Shown here: positions 17,000 to 26,192 of the stretch, piece by piece
How the letters are laid out: each line of letters opens with the position of its first letter
Numbering within the stretch: the stretch's first letter is position 1
Source: Pseudomonas fluorescens
GTDB lineage: Bacteria > Pseudomonadota > Gammaproteobacteria > Pseudomonadales > Pseudomonadaceae
Direction: 5' to 3'
NCBI RefSeq assembly: GCF_002022275.1
Contig: NZ_MSDF01000025.1
Coordinates: forward strand, 196,775 to 260,774
Length of the DNA stretch: 64,000 bases
Notes under the pieces: model-generated
Told to the model about the DNA's origin: nothing
Databases searched by the model: none
What the model saw: only the letters and a program-made list of their open reading frames with translations
Made by a program: the position numbers and the translations under genes

Positions 17000-17767
17000 T
17001 TAGCCAAAACGGTAGATGTCCATCCCGAGAGCGCCCATGGTGAACCCTTGGTGCGCCACGCTGAACTCGCCCCCAGCGCCACGCGCAAAGTACAGCGGCA
17101 ACAAATGCTCATCGCTGGGATGGCTGCGCACGGCATGGGGCGCCTGGCGACGATAATCGTGCAGCGCCGTTTCATCATTGGCGGCAAGTTTGTCCACCAC
17201 CCAATCCCTGAAGTCCCGCGCCCAAGGCTCGATGCTCTCAGGCCCGGCGTGCCAGTTCAGTTCACCCAGGTTATGGGTGATGCTGCCGGAGCCAATCAGC
17301 AGCACGCCTTTTTCACGCAGGCTGGCCAATGCGTGGCCTACGCGGGTCTGCAGGGCCGGGCCCATGCGGCTGGGCAGGGAAACCTGAACCACCGGAATAT
17401 CCGCGGCCGGGTACATCAGCGACAGCGGCACCCAGGTGCCGTGGTCAAAGGGTCGGCGATCATCAATACGTGCATTCAAGCCATCGGCATGCAGCAGTTC
17501 GACAATGTTGCCAGCCAGCTGCGGGTCGCCCGGCGCCGGGTATTGCACGGCAAACAGCTCGCGAGGAAAGCCGCCGAAGTCGTGCCAGGTTTCCGGGGCG
17601 GGGCTGCCGCTGACCAGCAATTCCTGGCTTTCCCAATGCGCGGAGACCACCACAATCGCTGTGGGGCGTGGCAGCTCGGCCGCCAAGCGCTGCAGCGCCG
17701 GGCCGCTGGCGCCGGGTTGCAGGGCCAGCATGGGCGAACCGTGGGATATATAGAGGCTAGGGAGCAT
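17000..17767 (-). CDS. DODA/LigB-type extradiol dioxygenase (YgiD-like)
   Basis: The 255-residue protein belongs to the 4,5-DOPA dioxygenase extradiol family (class III, LigB superfamily). Metal-ligand histidines are visible in YISHGSP, SAHWES, DHGTW and SITHNLGEL. Family members cleave catechols beside the ring hydroxyl; the physiological substrate here is unknown. The ATG at 17767 with AGGA upstream gives the family length; an earlier ATG at 17791 adds eight residues. Confidence 0.85.
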   Translation of the reverse strand: MLPSLYISHGSPMLALQPGASGPALQRLAAELPRPTAIVVVSAHWESQELLVSGSPAPETWHDFGGFPRELFAVQYPAPGDPQLAGNIVELLHADGLNARIDDRRPFDHGTWVPLSLMYPAADIPVVQVSLPSRMGPALQTRVGHALASLREKGVLLIGSGSITHNLGELNWHAGPESIEPWARDFRDWVVDKLAANDETALHDYRRQAPHAVRSHPSDEHLLPLYFARGAGGEFSVAHQGFTMGALGMDIYRFG

Positions 17768-17870
17768 AAGTAGGGTCCTGAGCGTTAACATGGGCCCATC
17801 TTCAATCAGATCATTGATCTAAATCTAATATAAGTTTTAGCCCATTTTGATCGAATTTTCAGGGTGATTT

Positions 17871-18527
17871 ATGGAGCCTAAGTTTTGGCAGGAGCGTTGG
17901 GCGCGCAATCAGATCGGCTTTCATTTGCCTGAGGTTAACCCTTACCTGCAACGGCACTGGCCGCAGTCAGGCTTTGTTGAAGGCGCCAAGGTGCTGGTGC
18001 CCTTGTGTGGCAAGAGCCTGGACCTGATGTGGTTGGCCAGCCTGGGGCATCGCGTGATGGGCGTGGAGCTGTCGGAGCAGGCGGTAGAGGCGTTTTTCAG
18101 TGAGCAAGGGCTCGTGCCACGGATCAGCCGGCAAGGCGCGTTCAAGGTGTTTCAGGCTGACTTGATCGAACTGTGGTGCGGGGATTTTTTCGCCTTGGAC
18201 GCTGATGCTGTGGCCGGTTGCAGCGCACTCTACGACCGCGCTGCGCTGATCGCCTTGCCGCCCTTGATGCGAGCGCAGTACGCGGAGCATCTCAATACCT
18301 TACTGGGTTCTGGCTGCACAGGGCTGTTGATTACCCTCGACTATGACCAGACGCAAAAGGCAGGCCCGCCGTTTGCGGTAACGGACGAGGAAGTGAAGGT
18401 GCTATTCGGGGCTCGCTGGGCTCTGAATGTGCTGCAAGAGCAAGACATCCTGGGCGAGAGCTGGAAGTTTGTGCAGGACGGCGTGACTCGGCTGGAAGAG
18501 CGTGTGTATCGGTTGGTAAAGCGCTGA
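17871..18527 (+). CDS. tpm: Thiopurine S-methyltransferase
   Basis: The 218-residue SAM-dependent enzyme starts MEPKFWQERWARNQIGFHLPEVNP, the bacterial Tpm signature, followed by VLVPLCGKSLDLMWLASLGHRVMGVELS (SAM loop) and YDRAALIALPP. In pseudomonads Tpm methylates tellurite, selenite and thiopurines. AGGGTGATTT precedes the ATG. It stands alone between a divergent dioxygenase gene and a REP element. Confidence 0.95.
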   Translation: MEPKFWQERWARNQIGFHLPEVNPYLQRHWPQSGFVEGAKVLVPLCGKSLDLMWLASLGHRVMGVELSEQAVEAFFSEQGLVPRISRQGAFKVFQADLIELWCGDFFALDADAVAGCSALYDRAALIALPPLMRAQYAEHLNTLLGSGCTGLLITLDYDQTQKAGPPFAVTDEEVKVLFGARWALNVLQEQDILGESWKFVQDGVTRLEERVYRLVKR

Positions 18528-18539
18528 ACCTGCCACCGC

Positions 18540-18635
18540 CATCGCGGGCAAGCCCGGCTCCCACAGGGATCTTTGTGGGTTCACACAGTCTATGAACGGC
18601 ATCGGCCAATGTGGGAGCCGGGCTTGCCCGCGATG
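18540..18635. repeat. REP doublet (cccggcttgcc type)
   Basis: Arms ATCGCGGGCAAGCCCGGCTC... (18540-18565) and complement (18610-18635) carry one extra base (CCCGG) relative to the neighbouring REP copies. Confidence 0.9.
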
Positions 18636-18652
18636 ACAATTCCAGCACCCGC

Positions 18653-18680
18653 AAAAAAAGGGGCGATCAGATCGCCCCTT
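18653..18680 (-). terminator. Intrinsic terminator after htpX
   Basis: On the minus strand AAGGGGCGAT-ctg-ATCGCCCCTT is followed by seven T, about 20 bases after the htpX stop. Confidence 0.88.
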
Positions 18681-18700
18681 CCAGTCTCGCTGCTGAGCTA

Positions 18701-19588
18701 TCAGCCGCGCCGACGCAACGCGTCAATGCGCTCTTCCAGCGGCGGATGGCTCATGAACAGGCGAGCCATGCCCTGTTTGATGCCGCCGTTGATGCCGAAG
18801 GCGGTCAGGCTGTCCGGCATGTGCACCGGCAGGCCCTGTTCGGAGCGCAGGTGTTGCAGCGCTGCGATCATCGCCCCGGTACCGGCCAGGCGGGCGCCGG
18901 CTTCGTCTGCGCGGAATTCGCGTTTGCGCGAGAACCACATGGTGATCGCACTGGCCAGGAAGCCCAGCACCACTTCGGCGAAGATGGTTGCCACGAAGTA
19001 GGCGATACCGCGGCCGCCTTCGTTTTTGAAGATCACCTTGTCGACAAAGTTGCCGATGATCCGCGCGAAGAACATCACAAAGGTGTTCACCACGCCCTGT
19101 ACCAGCGCCAGGGTGACCATGTCACCGTTGGCCACGTGGCCGATCTCGTGGGCCAGCACGGCCTTCACTTCATCGTAGGAGAAGCGTTCCAGCATGCCCT
19201 GGCTTACCGCAACGAGTGCGTCGTTCTTGTTCCAGCCGGTGGCGAAGGCGTTGGCTTCATAGGCGGGGAAGATCCCGACCTCAGGCATCTTGATGCCGGC
19301 TTCGCGGGACAGTTGCTCCACGGTTTGCAGCAACCATTGCTCATGCCGGGTGCGTGGCTGGGTGATGACCTGGGTGCTGGTGCTCATCTTCGCCATCCAC
19401 TTGGAGATGAACAGCGAGAACAGCGAGCCGGCAAAACCAAAGACCGCACAGAAAACCAGCAGCTGATTGAGGTTCAGATCGACCCCGTTGGCCGCCATGA
19501 ACCCGTTGAAGCCGAACAGGCTCAGGGTGATGCTGGCAATCAGCACGACCGCCAGGTTAGTGGCCAAGAACAGCAGGATGCGCATCAT
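18701..19588 (-). CDS. htpX: Membrane zinc protease HtpX
   Basis: The 295-residue inner-membrane metalloprotease degrades misfolded membrane proteins together with FtsH. It has two N-terminal spans (about 5-25 and 35-55), the M48 zinc motif HEIGHVANGD near residue 142, two further hydrophobic segments and the downstream glutamate region KREFRADEAGARLAG. GAGGAG precedes the ATG pair at 19588/19585. It lies downstream of the aminotransferase gene on the same strand but 304 bases away, so probably has its own promoter. Confidence 0.95.
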   Translation of the reverse strand: MMRILLFLATNLAVVLIASITLSLFGFNGFMAANGVDLNLNQLLVFCAVFGFAGSLFSLFISKWMAKMSTSTQVITQPRTRHEQWLLQTVEQLSREAGIKMPEVGIFPAYEANAFATGWNKNDALVAVSQGMLERFSYDEVKAVLAHEIGHVANGDMVTLALVQGVVNTFVMFFARIIGNFVDKVIFKNEGGRGIAYFVATIFAEVVLGFLASAITMWFSRKREFRADEAGARLAGTGAMIAALQHLRSEQGLPVHMPDSLTAFGINGGIKQGMARLFMSHPPLEERIDALRRRG

Positions 19589-19892
19589 GGTTGTAGAGTT
19601 CTCCTCATGCTTAATATGTCGCGTACTGCGGGGTATATAAGGTGCGCGTTGGGGTGATTCAACCGAGCGACTATTTCAAACTGTGTCCTACAGCCGGAAT
19701 GTAGAGCCTTGAAGGGAATTTCCGAGTTGGAAAGCCGACAGGCTTCACCGGATTCTCGCCTTGCCGTCCCGTAATTATAGGGGGCTGACCGATCCTTGGT
19801 GCGCCGCGACAGAGGAGAAGGGGTAAAGGGTGGAGAAGTGTTGCCAGATACTCGCTGTACGACCAAATACCGGCCGTACAGCGCACCATTCG
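19589..19892. other. 304-base gap between htpX and aminotransferase
   Basis: No gene is supported here. It should contain the htpX promoter on the minus strand. A perfect 9-bp inverted repeat CGCTGTACG (19853-19861) / CGTACAGCG (19875-19883) sits about 10 bases past the aminotransferase stop; it may be a 3'-end hairpin but has no T-run. Confidence 0.5.
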
Positions 19893-21104
19893 TTACTGGC
19901 GATAGGACTTGAGGAAGTTGCCGATGCGACCAATGGCCATGTCCAGGTCATCCACACGCGGCAAAGTCACTACGCGGAAGTGATCCGGCCACGGCCAGTT
20001 GAACGCGGTTCCTTGCACCACCAGCAGTTTTTCCGACAGCAGCAGGTCGAGCACGAACTTCTCGTCGTTGAAGATCGGGCAGACTTTCGGGTCGATCCGT
20101 GGGAAGGCGTACAGCGCGCCCATGGGCTTCACGCAGCTGACGCCCGGGATTGCGTTGAGCAATTCCCACGTGCGGTTGCGTTGTTCCAGCAGGCGGCCCT
20201 GAGGCAATACCAGGTCATTGATGCTCTGGTAGCCGCCGAGGGCGGTCTGGATCGCGTGCTGGCTCGGCACGTTGGCACACAGGCGCATGTTGGCCAGCAT
20301 GTCGATGCCTTCGATGTAGCTCTGGGCATTGTGCTTGGGCCCGGAGATGGCGATCCAGCCGGAACGAAAGCCCGCCACGCGGTAGGACTTGGACAGGCCG
20401 TTGAAGGTCAGGCACAGCAGGTCCGGCGCCAGGGAGGCGGTGCACACGTGCACGGCGTCGTCGTAGAGGATCTTGTCGTAGATCTCGTCGGAGAACACCA
20501 CCAGGTTGTGCTGGCGTGCCAGTTCAAGCATGCCCAGCAGCACTTCTTTGGAGTACACGGCGCCGGTCGGGTTGTTCGGGTTGATGATCACCAGCGCCTT
20601 GGTGTTCGGGGTGATCTTGGCCTTGATGTCGGCCAGGTCCGGGAACCAGTCGGCGCCTTCGTCACACAGGTAATGTACCGGGTGGCCGCCGGCCAGGGTT
20701 ACGGCGGCGGTCCACAGCGGGTAGTCGGGCGCCGGCACCAGCACTTCGTCGCCATTGTTGAGCAGGGCCTGCATGGACATCACGATCAGCTCGGACACGC
20801 CGTTGCCCAAGTAGATGTCTTCGATGCCGACACCTTCAACCTGCTTCTGCTGGTAGTACTGCATCACAGCTTTGCGCGCGCTGAACAGGCCTTTGGAGTC
20901 GCTGTAACCCTGGGCGGTCGGCAGGTTGCGGATCACGTCTTGCAGGATTTCATCCGGTGCTTCGAAACCAAAGGGCGCCGGGTTGCCAATGTTCAACTTG
21001 AGGATGCGATGGCCTTCCTCTTCCAGGCGTTTGGCGTGCTTGAGCACCGGGCCGCGAATGTCGTAGCAGACGTTGGCGAGCTTGTTCGATTTGCTGACCT
21101 GCAT
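19893..21104 (-). CDS. PLP-dependent alanine aminotransferase, AlaA-like
   Basis: The 403-residue class I aminotransferase resembles AlaA (pyruvate/glutamate to alanine/2-oxoglutarate). It starts MQVSKSNKLANVCYDIRGPVLKHAKRLEEEG and has NPNNPTGAVYS, FSDEIYDKILYD and the PLP lysine in TFNGLSKSYRVAGFRSGW. The long upstream in-frame extension is not homologous and overlaps divergent msrB control sequence, so ATG 21104 is used. It is divergent from msrB. Confidence 0.9.
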   Translation of the reverse strand: MQVSKSNKLANVCYDIRGPVLKHAKRLEEEGHRILKLNIGNPAPFGFEAPDEILQDVIRNLPTAQGYSDSKGLFSARKAVMQYYQQKQVEGVGIEDIYLGNGVSELIVMSMQALLNNGDEVLVPAPDYPLWTAAVTLAGGHPVHYLCDEGADWFPDLADIKAKITPNTKALVIINPNNPTGAVYSKEVLLGMLELARQHNLVVFSDEIYDKILYDDAVHVCTASLAPDLLCLTFNGLSKSYRVAGFRSGWIAISGPKHNAQSYIEGIDMLANMRLCANVPSQHAIQTALGGYQSINDLVLPQGRLLEQRNRTWELLNAIPGVSCVKPMGALYAFPRIDPKVCPIFNDEKFVLDLLLSEKLLVVQGTAFNWPWPDHFRVVTLPRVDDLDMAIGRIGNFLKSYRQ

Positions 21105-21306
21105 GGCGATGTGATCCTGAAAATGAACGATCCAGACGGTGTGGACACTACCGTACTGCGAAACCTGCGGGGCCCGCACCCATAAATACGTTTGAATGCC
21201 GGTAGCGCGGGTGCCAGACTGGCGTTTTGAAGAGGCGCAATCATACGTGCCGCCTGATCCATGGAAAAGACACAGATCAGGGTTTTTCAGTTGCCGAGGT
21301 GTACCG

Positions 21307-21699
21307 ATGGAAAAGCTGCAGAAAACCATTGATGAATGGAAAGCGATGCTCGACCCAGAGCAATACAACGTGTGTCGTCTCAAGGGCACCGAGCGCCCGT
21401 TTTCCGGCAAGTACAACGCCACCAAGACTGACGGCGTGTACCACTGCATTTGCTGCAACGAAGCGCTGTTCGATTCGGCCACCAAGTTCGATTCCGGCTG
21501 CGGCTGGCCGAGCTTCTACGCGCCCATCGCCGACAGCGCGATGATCGAGATCCGTGACGTCAGCCACGGCATGATCCGCACCGAAGTCACCTGCGCCAAG
21601 TGCGATGCGCACCTGGGGCACGTGTTCCCGGACGGCCCGCCGCCGACCGGCCTGCGTTACTGCATCAATTCGGTGTGCCTGGACCTCGTCCCGCGCTAG
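21307..21699 (+). CDS. msrB: Peptide methionine-R-sulfoxide reductase MsrB
   Basis: MsrB repairs methionine-R-sulfoxide in proteins. The 130-residue enzyme has both zinc CxxC pairs (CICC and CAKC), the substrate block SGCGWPSFYAPI and the catalytic cysteine in RYCINSVCLDL. It is followed by a REP element and then gpx, forming part of an oxidative-repair cluster. Confidence 0.96.
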   Translation: MEKLQKTIDEWKAMLDPEQYNVCRLKGTERPFSGKYNATKTDGVYHCICCNEALFDSATKFDSGCGWPSFYAPIADSAMIEIRDVSHGMIRTEVTCAKCDAHLGHVFPDGPPPTGLRYCINSVCLDLVPR

Positions 21700-21712
21700 G
21701 GCAGGTGGCTTG

Positions 21713-21800
21713 TGTGGGAGCTGGCTTGCCTGCGATGCGGGCAAACCGGTGCGACTGAGAGCGCGCGGTGCCTGCATCGCGGGCAAGCCCGGCTCCCACA
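21713..21800. repeat. Chimeric REP doublet with mismatched arm types
   Basis: The left arm is the ctggcttgcctgcgatg type (21713-21737) and the right arm is the gggcaagcccggctccc type (21775-21800), so the two arms come from different REP subtypes although the outer halves still pair. Confidence 0.85.
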
Positions 21801-21900
21801 TTTGAAGCGATTACGAATCATCATTGCGATCAATTCAATTGCGCACAATTGAATTGCAAGCTATGTTTCTTCCTTCTTCTTCCAGATTCGAGACACTGCC

Positions 21901-22386
21901 ATGAGCGACCAACTGCTGAGCATCCCGTGCACCACCATCACGGGCGAGCAAAAGACCTTGGCCGACTTCGCCGGCAAGGCCATTTTGGTGGTCAACACCG
22001 CCAGCAAGTGTGGCTTCACCCCGCAATACAAAGGTCTGGAACAGCTCTGGCAGCAATACAAGGATCAGGGCCTGGTGGTGCTGGGCTTTCCTTGCAATCA
22101 GTTCGGCAAGCAGGAACCGGGTAACGAAGGTGCGATTTCCGAGTTCTGCGAGCTGAACTTTGGCGTGAGTTTTCCGCTGTTCAAGAAGATCGACGTCAAC
22201 GGCGGCAATGCGCACCCTTTGTTCGTGCAGCTAAAAAAACAGGCTCCGGGCCTGCTGGGTTCCAAGGGCATCAAGTGGAATTTCACCAAGTTCCTGATCG
22301 GCCGCGATGGCCAGATGGTCAAGCGTTTCGCCCCGACCACCAAACCTCAGGACCTGACCCAAGAGATCGAAGCCCTGCTCAAATGA
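21901..22386 (+). CDS. Glutathione peroxidase family thiol peroxidase
   Basis: The 161-residue enzyme reduces peroxides with a cysteine (not selenocysteine) at NTASKCGFTPQYKGLEQLW. The catalytic Gln in FPCNQFGKQEPG and Trp in IKWNFTKFLI complete the tetrad. It ends in an ATGA overlap with the MarR gene, so regulator and enzyme are translationally coupled. The arrangement matches P. aeruginosa gpx-ospR as I recall it. Confidence 0.93.
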   Translation: MSDQLLSIPCTTITGEQKTLADFAGKAILVVNTASKCGFTPQYKGLEQLWQQYKDQGLVVLGFPCNQFGKQEPGNEGAISEFCELNFGVSFPLFKKIDVNGGNAHPLFVQLKKQAPGLLGSKGIKWNFTKFLIGRDGQMVKRFAPTTKPQDLTQEIEALLK

Positions 22387-22874
22387 CCGACGCACCCACC
22401 GTTTCTCTCGCCCTGGACGACCAGCTGTGCTTTAAACTTTACGCCGCTTCGCGGGCGGTCACGCGCGCTTATAAGCCAATGCTCGATCAATTGGGCCTGA
22501 CCTATCCGCAATACCTGGCGATGCTCGTGTTGTGGGAGTGGCACGTGGCTACGCCGGCGCAACCTACGGTCAAGGCCCTGGGTGAGCGGTTGATGCTCGA
22601 TTCGGGCACCCTCACGCCGTTACTCAAACGCCTTGAGCAACTGGGCTGGGTTCGGCGCCAGCGCAGTGCGCGCGATGAACGAGAAGTGCACCTGGGGTTG
22701 AGCGAGGCAGGCGCACAGCTTCAGGATGCAGCGCACCGCTTGAAAACCCGGCTGCTCTGTGACAGCGGCGTCGACCTCAATCAGGCCGATGCCTTGCGTG
22801 ATGGCCTGGACCAGTTGCTGGCGCAGATCAAAGGCTTGTCGTCTTCGACACCCACAGGTCCAGCAGGGCTTTAA
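22383..22874 (+). CDS. ospR: MarR-family oxidative-stress regulator, OspR-like
   Basis: The 163-residue repressor is an OhrR paralogue: LALDDQLCFKLYAASRAVTRAY carries the sensing cysteine, LTYPQYLAMLVLWEW follows, and a second cysteine lies in TRLLCDSGVDL. OspR of P. aeruginosa controls the adjacent glutathione peroxidase gene and virulence traits; that this is its orthologue is inferred from sequence type and position after gpx and opposite the hybrid kinase. Its last 47 bases overlap the 3' end of the convergent kinase gene. Confidence 0.82.
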   Translation: MTDAPTVSLALDDQLCFKLYAASRAVTRAYKPMLDQLGLTYPQYLAMLVLWEWHVATPAQPTVKALGERLMLDSGTLTPLLKRLEQLGWVRRQRSARDEREVHLGLSEAGAQLQDAAHRLKTRLLCDSGVDLNQADALRDGLDQLLAQIKGLSSSTPTGPAGL

Positions 22875-25137
22875 GTTCTTCGCGGCGAAAGGGTTTGGCC
22901 AGATAATCATCCATCCCGGCCGCCCGGCAACGCTCGCGTTCTTCCGACAGCGCGTTGGCGGTCAAGGCGACGATGGGCAGGTCCGGCCAGCGCCCGCTGC
23001 GACGGATCTGCCGGCTGGCCTCGTAGCCATCCATCACCGGCATATTGCAGTCCATCAACACCATGTCGAAGCGTTGCTCTTCAAGGAGCTTCAGCGCTTC
23101 GCCACCATGGGCGGCCACAATCACTTCGCAACCAAGCTTGCTGAGCATGCCCTTGGCCACCAGTTGGTTCACGGGATTGTCCTCCACCAACAGGATGCGC
23201 GCACGGTGCATGAGGGGCGCAGCGTCCATCTGGAGGGTGTCGAGGACCAGCTCTTCATCGCTGCGCAGGTTGCGTTGCAATATCTGATACAGCGCATTGC
23301 GGCTCAGGGGGCGGGCCTGTTGCTGCAAGGGCCCGAGGGCGGCGACTTCCTCGCTGGGCATAAAGTTGCCATAGGCGGTCACCAGCAGAATCGGCGCGCT
23401 GATCGTGGGGCGCAGGCGGAACAGGCACTCCGGGCAGTCGGTGATCAGCAGGTCAGGCGTTTGCCCGCTCACGTCTGCGTCGCGGGCATAGCATTGAGGC
23501 GTCAGGCCCCAATGGGGCAACAAGCTGCTCAGCAGCTCTGTCAGGCCGCTGTCGGCGCTGGTGATGGCGATAACGTTCCCTGTCAGTGGTGCTTGCCGAA
23601 CCGCCGGCAAATGCGTGGGCAATGGCAGGTCCGCGCAGAATTGGCTGCCAAAGCCCACTTCCGAGCTGATGCTCAGGCGGCCCTTCATCGCTTCGCACAG
23701 GTTATGCGTCAGCGCCAGGCCCAGGCCCGTGCCGCCAAACTGGCGAGTGATACCCGCGCCGGCCTGGGTGAAAGGTTGGAAGATCTTGACCTGGGCGTCC
23801 TGGGCAATGCCGATTCCGGTGTCGCACACTTCAATGTTTACCCGGCCCTCATGTGAGCTCAAACGCACGTCGACGCGGCCGAAACGGGTGAACTTCAACG
23901 CATTGGACAGCAGGTTGCTGACGATTTGCCTGACGCGGGTAGGGTCGCCGATCACCTGGGCGGGAAACAGCGGGTCGATCAAGCACGTCAATTCAACATT
24001 CGGCGCGGCGTTCTGCGACAACAGGTTGGCGGTGTCTTCCACCAATGAGCCAAGGTCGAACGGGATTTTCTCCAGCTCCAGCTGGCCGGCGTCGAATTTG
24101 GACAGGTCGAGGATATCGTTGAGCAATTCCACCAGCACTTTGCCTGAGTCATGGGCAATCGACAGCTGCTGGCGTTGCTCGGCATTCAGCGGGCTGTCCA
24201 GCGACAGCGCGATCATGCCCAGCAGGCCATTGAGCGGGGTACGGATTTCATGGCTCATGTTGGCCAGAAACGCCGCCCGTGCCTGGGCCATGCCCACCGC
24301 GGTCATCTTGGCCGCTTCCAGCTCATCGTTGGACTGAATCAAGCGTTTGTTGCTGGCCTTGAGCTCAAGGGTGCGCGCGGAGACTATATCTTCCAGTTGC
24401 CCCAGGTACTCGGTGAGGCGGTCTTCGGCGTGGCGGCGCTGTTGGATTTCGGTCTCCATGTTTTCGAACTGCTGGTTGGCGACGCTCACCAGCACACCGA
24501 TTTCATCATTTTCATGCCCGGGCGGGCAGTCCAGATGGGCCTGCTTGCTGGTGCTCAGCGCGCGGATGATGCGCACCAGTGGTTGGGTCAGCATGACGTA
24601 GAACAGGCCCAGCAGGATCCCGGTCAGCAGCAAGCTGCGGGTAAAACCGTTGAGCAGGGTGATTTCGGCGCGGTGCAGGAAACGGCTGCCAAAGGCATAG
24701 GTATCGACGTCGAGACGCAGCACACCCAAGGCATCATTGGGCATGTGGCTGAGAAACAGATGGTCTTCAAACTCGCGGTTGGCGCCAAACAGAAAGTCGC
24801 TGATGGGCCGGTAGGTGCTTTCCTTGCGCGGACGATTGACGTCGGCCAGCACCACGCCATTGTTGTCGACCAGTTGCGCGCGGGTAATTGCCGGGGAGTG
24901 CAGCAGGCCCAACGTCAGTTCCTGAGCGAGTTCGGCATCGATGTTGTAAGCGATACGCGAGGCAGGGTTATGGCTGATTTCGATCAGCGAGCGGATTTCA
25001 CGGTTGATGGATGCGTCTTCACTGGCATAATCAATGCCGATTTGGATCAGGCTGAGCAAGGTTCCCAACACGAAACCGACCAGCACAGTCAATCTGGCTT
25101 GTTTATAAGACAAGCGGTGGGCGAACTTGATATCCAT
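22828..25137 (-). CDS. sagS: SagS-like hybrid sensor histidine kinase
   Basis: This 769-residue inner-membrane kinase has a transmembrane segment at 14-34, a periplasmic sensor at about 35-165, a second span at 166-186, a HAMP-like/coiled region, HisKA with H296 in MSHEIRTPLNG, an ATPase domain (N box near 411, GTGLGL near 470), a degenerate receiver at about 520-625 and a true receiver with D696 in LMDCNMPVMDG. The ospR/gpx/msrB neighbourhood is where P. aeruginosa has sagS, the surface-sensing hybrid that feeds HptB and BfiSR; the name rests on that synteny and the domain order. An earlier start at 25215 is possible. Confidence 0.78.
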   Translation of the reverse strand: MDIKFAHRLSYKQARLTVLVGFVLGTLLSLIQIGIDYASEDASINREIRSLIEISHNPASRIAYNIDAELAQELTLGLLHSPAITRAQLVDNNGVVLADVNRPRKESTYRPISDFLFGANREFEDHLFLSHMPNDALGVLRLDVDTYAFGSRFLHRAEITLLNGFTRSLLLTGILLGLFYVMLTQPLVRIIRALSTSKQAHLDCPPGHENDEIGVLVSVANQQFENMETEIQQRRHAEDRLTEYLGQLEDIVSARTLELKASNKRLIQSNDELEAAKMTAVGMAQARAAFLANMSHEIRTPLNGLLGMIALSLDSPLNAEQRQQLSIAHDSGKVLVELLNDILDLSKFDAGQLELEKIPFDLGSLVEDTANLLSQNAAPNVELTCLIDPLFPAQVIGDPTRVRQIVSNLLSNALKFTRFGRVDVRLSSHEGRVNIEVCDTGIGIAQDAQVKIFQPFTQAGAGITRQFGGTGLGLALTHNLCEAMKGRLSISSEVGFGSQFCADLPLPTHLPAVRQAPLTGNVIAITSADSGLTELLSSLLPHWGLTPQCYARDADVSGQTPDLLITDCPECLFRLRPTISAPILLVTAYGNFMPSEEVAALGPLQQQARPLSRNALYQILQRNLRSDEELVLDTLQMDAAPLMHRARILLVEDNPVNQLVAKGMLSKLGCEVIVAAHGGEALKLLEEQRFDMVLMDCNMPVMDGYEASRQIRRSGRWPDLPIVALTANALSEERERCRAAGMDDYLAKPFRREELKALLDLWVSKTTSL

Positions 25138-25301
25138 CGGGTGTTGAACCACTTCACGTTTCCCTTCGCCCGGCAAGCATAGCTGAACATCCACAGGCTC
25201 TGGCTTGCCCGGCATGAATCGATTTTTTACGCAGCCTCGTGCGGTCTGCCGCAGGGTTGCCAATACGCCATCTTTTGCAAGAACTTGCCAGAGGAATAAT
25301 C

Positions 25302-26192
25302 GTGGATTCTCGATTGAATGCCTTTCTTGAGCGCGCCGACGCCGTACTCGCCCGCCTGGAACCCTTGCTGCCTGCGCCGCGCCAGGCCATCGACTGGAAC
25401 CAGTGCCTGGCCGCTCGCTGGCAGCGTGAAGGCCGCAGCGGTTTTTTGCTGCCGCTGGAAGTGAGCCTGGACATGCGTCTGTCCGACCTGATCGGCGTGG
25501 ACAAACAGCTTGAAACACTCGCCCGCAACACCCAACAGTTTCTTGACGGCCTGCCCGCCAACCACGCGCTGCTGTGGGGGTCGCGCGGCACCGGCAAATC
25601 CTCCATGGTGCGCGCCTTGCTCGCCCAGCATGCCAACGCCGGTTTGCGCCTGATCGAGATCGAGCGCGATCACCTGGCGGACCTGCCGCGAGTGGTCGAG
25701 CAACTGCTCAAGCTGCCGCAGCGCTTTATCCTGTTTTGTGATGACCTGTCGTTCGAGGCGGGCGAGGGCGACTACCGCGTGCTCAAGAGCGTGCTGGATG
25801 GCTCGCTCGAACAAGCGCCGGAAAACGTGCTGCTGTACGCCACTTCCAACCGTCGTCACCTGGTGCCGGAAAACCAGAGCGACAACGACAACTGGAAACG
25901 TGTGGACGGCGAGCTGCACCCGAGCGAAGCGGTAGAGGACAAAATTGCGCTGTCGGACCGCTTTGGCCTGTGGCTGTCGTTCTACCCGTTCACTCAGGAA
26001 CATTTCCTGGACGTGGTGGAACACTGGATCGGCGAGCTGGCGAGCAAGGCGGGTTTGCAGTGGCAGCGCGATGAACAGCTCGACATCCTGGCCGTCCGCT
26101 GGTCCACCGGGCGCGGCAATCGCAATGGTCGTTGCGCGTATCAATTCGCCCGTTACTGGGTGGGTCTCAAATTGCTGGAGCGTCAAGCATGA
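25302..26192 (+). CDS. DUF815 AAA-type ATPase
   Basis: The 296-residue protein is a P-loop ATPase of the DUF815 family: Walker A GSRGTGKSSMVRALL near residue 88, Walker B FILFCDDLSFE near 145, sensor LYATSNRRHLVP and a C-terminal lid. The GTG start at 25302 has GAGGAATA upstream and matches the family N-terminus. The function of DUF815 proteins is not established. It overlaps the next gene (ATGA), so the two are coupled, and is divergent from the sensor kinase gene. Confidence 0.85.
   Translation: MDSRLNAFLERADAVLARLEPLLPAPRQAIDWNQCLAARWQREGRSGFLLPLEVSLDMRLSDLIGVDKQLETLARNTQQFLDGLPANHALLWGSRGTGKSSMVRALLAQHANAGLRLIEIERDHLADLPRVVEQLLKLPQRFILFCDDLSFEAGEGDYRVLKSVLDGSLEQAPENVLLYATSNRRHLVPENQSDNDNWKRVDGELHPSEAVEDKIALSDRFGLWLSFYPFTQEHFLDVVEHWIGELASKAGLQWQRDEQLDILAVRWSTGRGNRNGRCAYQFARYWVGLKLLERQA

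Noticed and set aside
19853..19883. Inverted repeat considered as an intrinsic terminator of the aminotransferase gene
   Set aside because: The stem is perfect but no T-run follows on the minus strand; it is kept only as a note in the intergenic entry.
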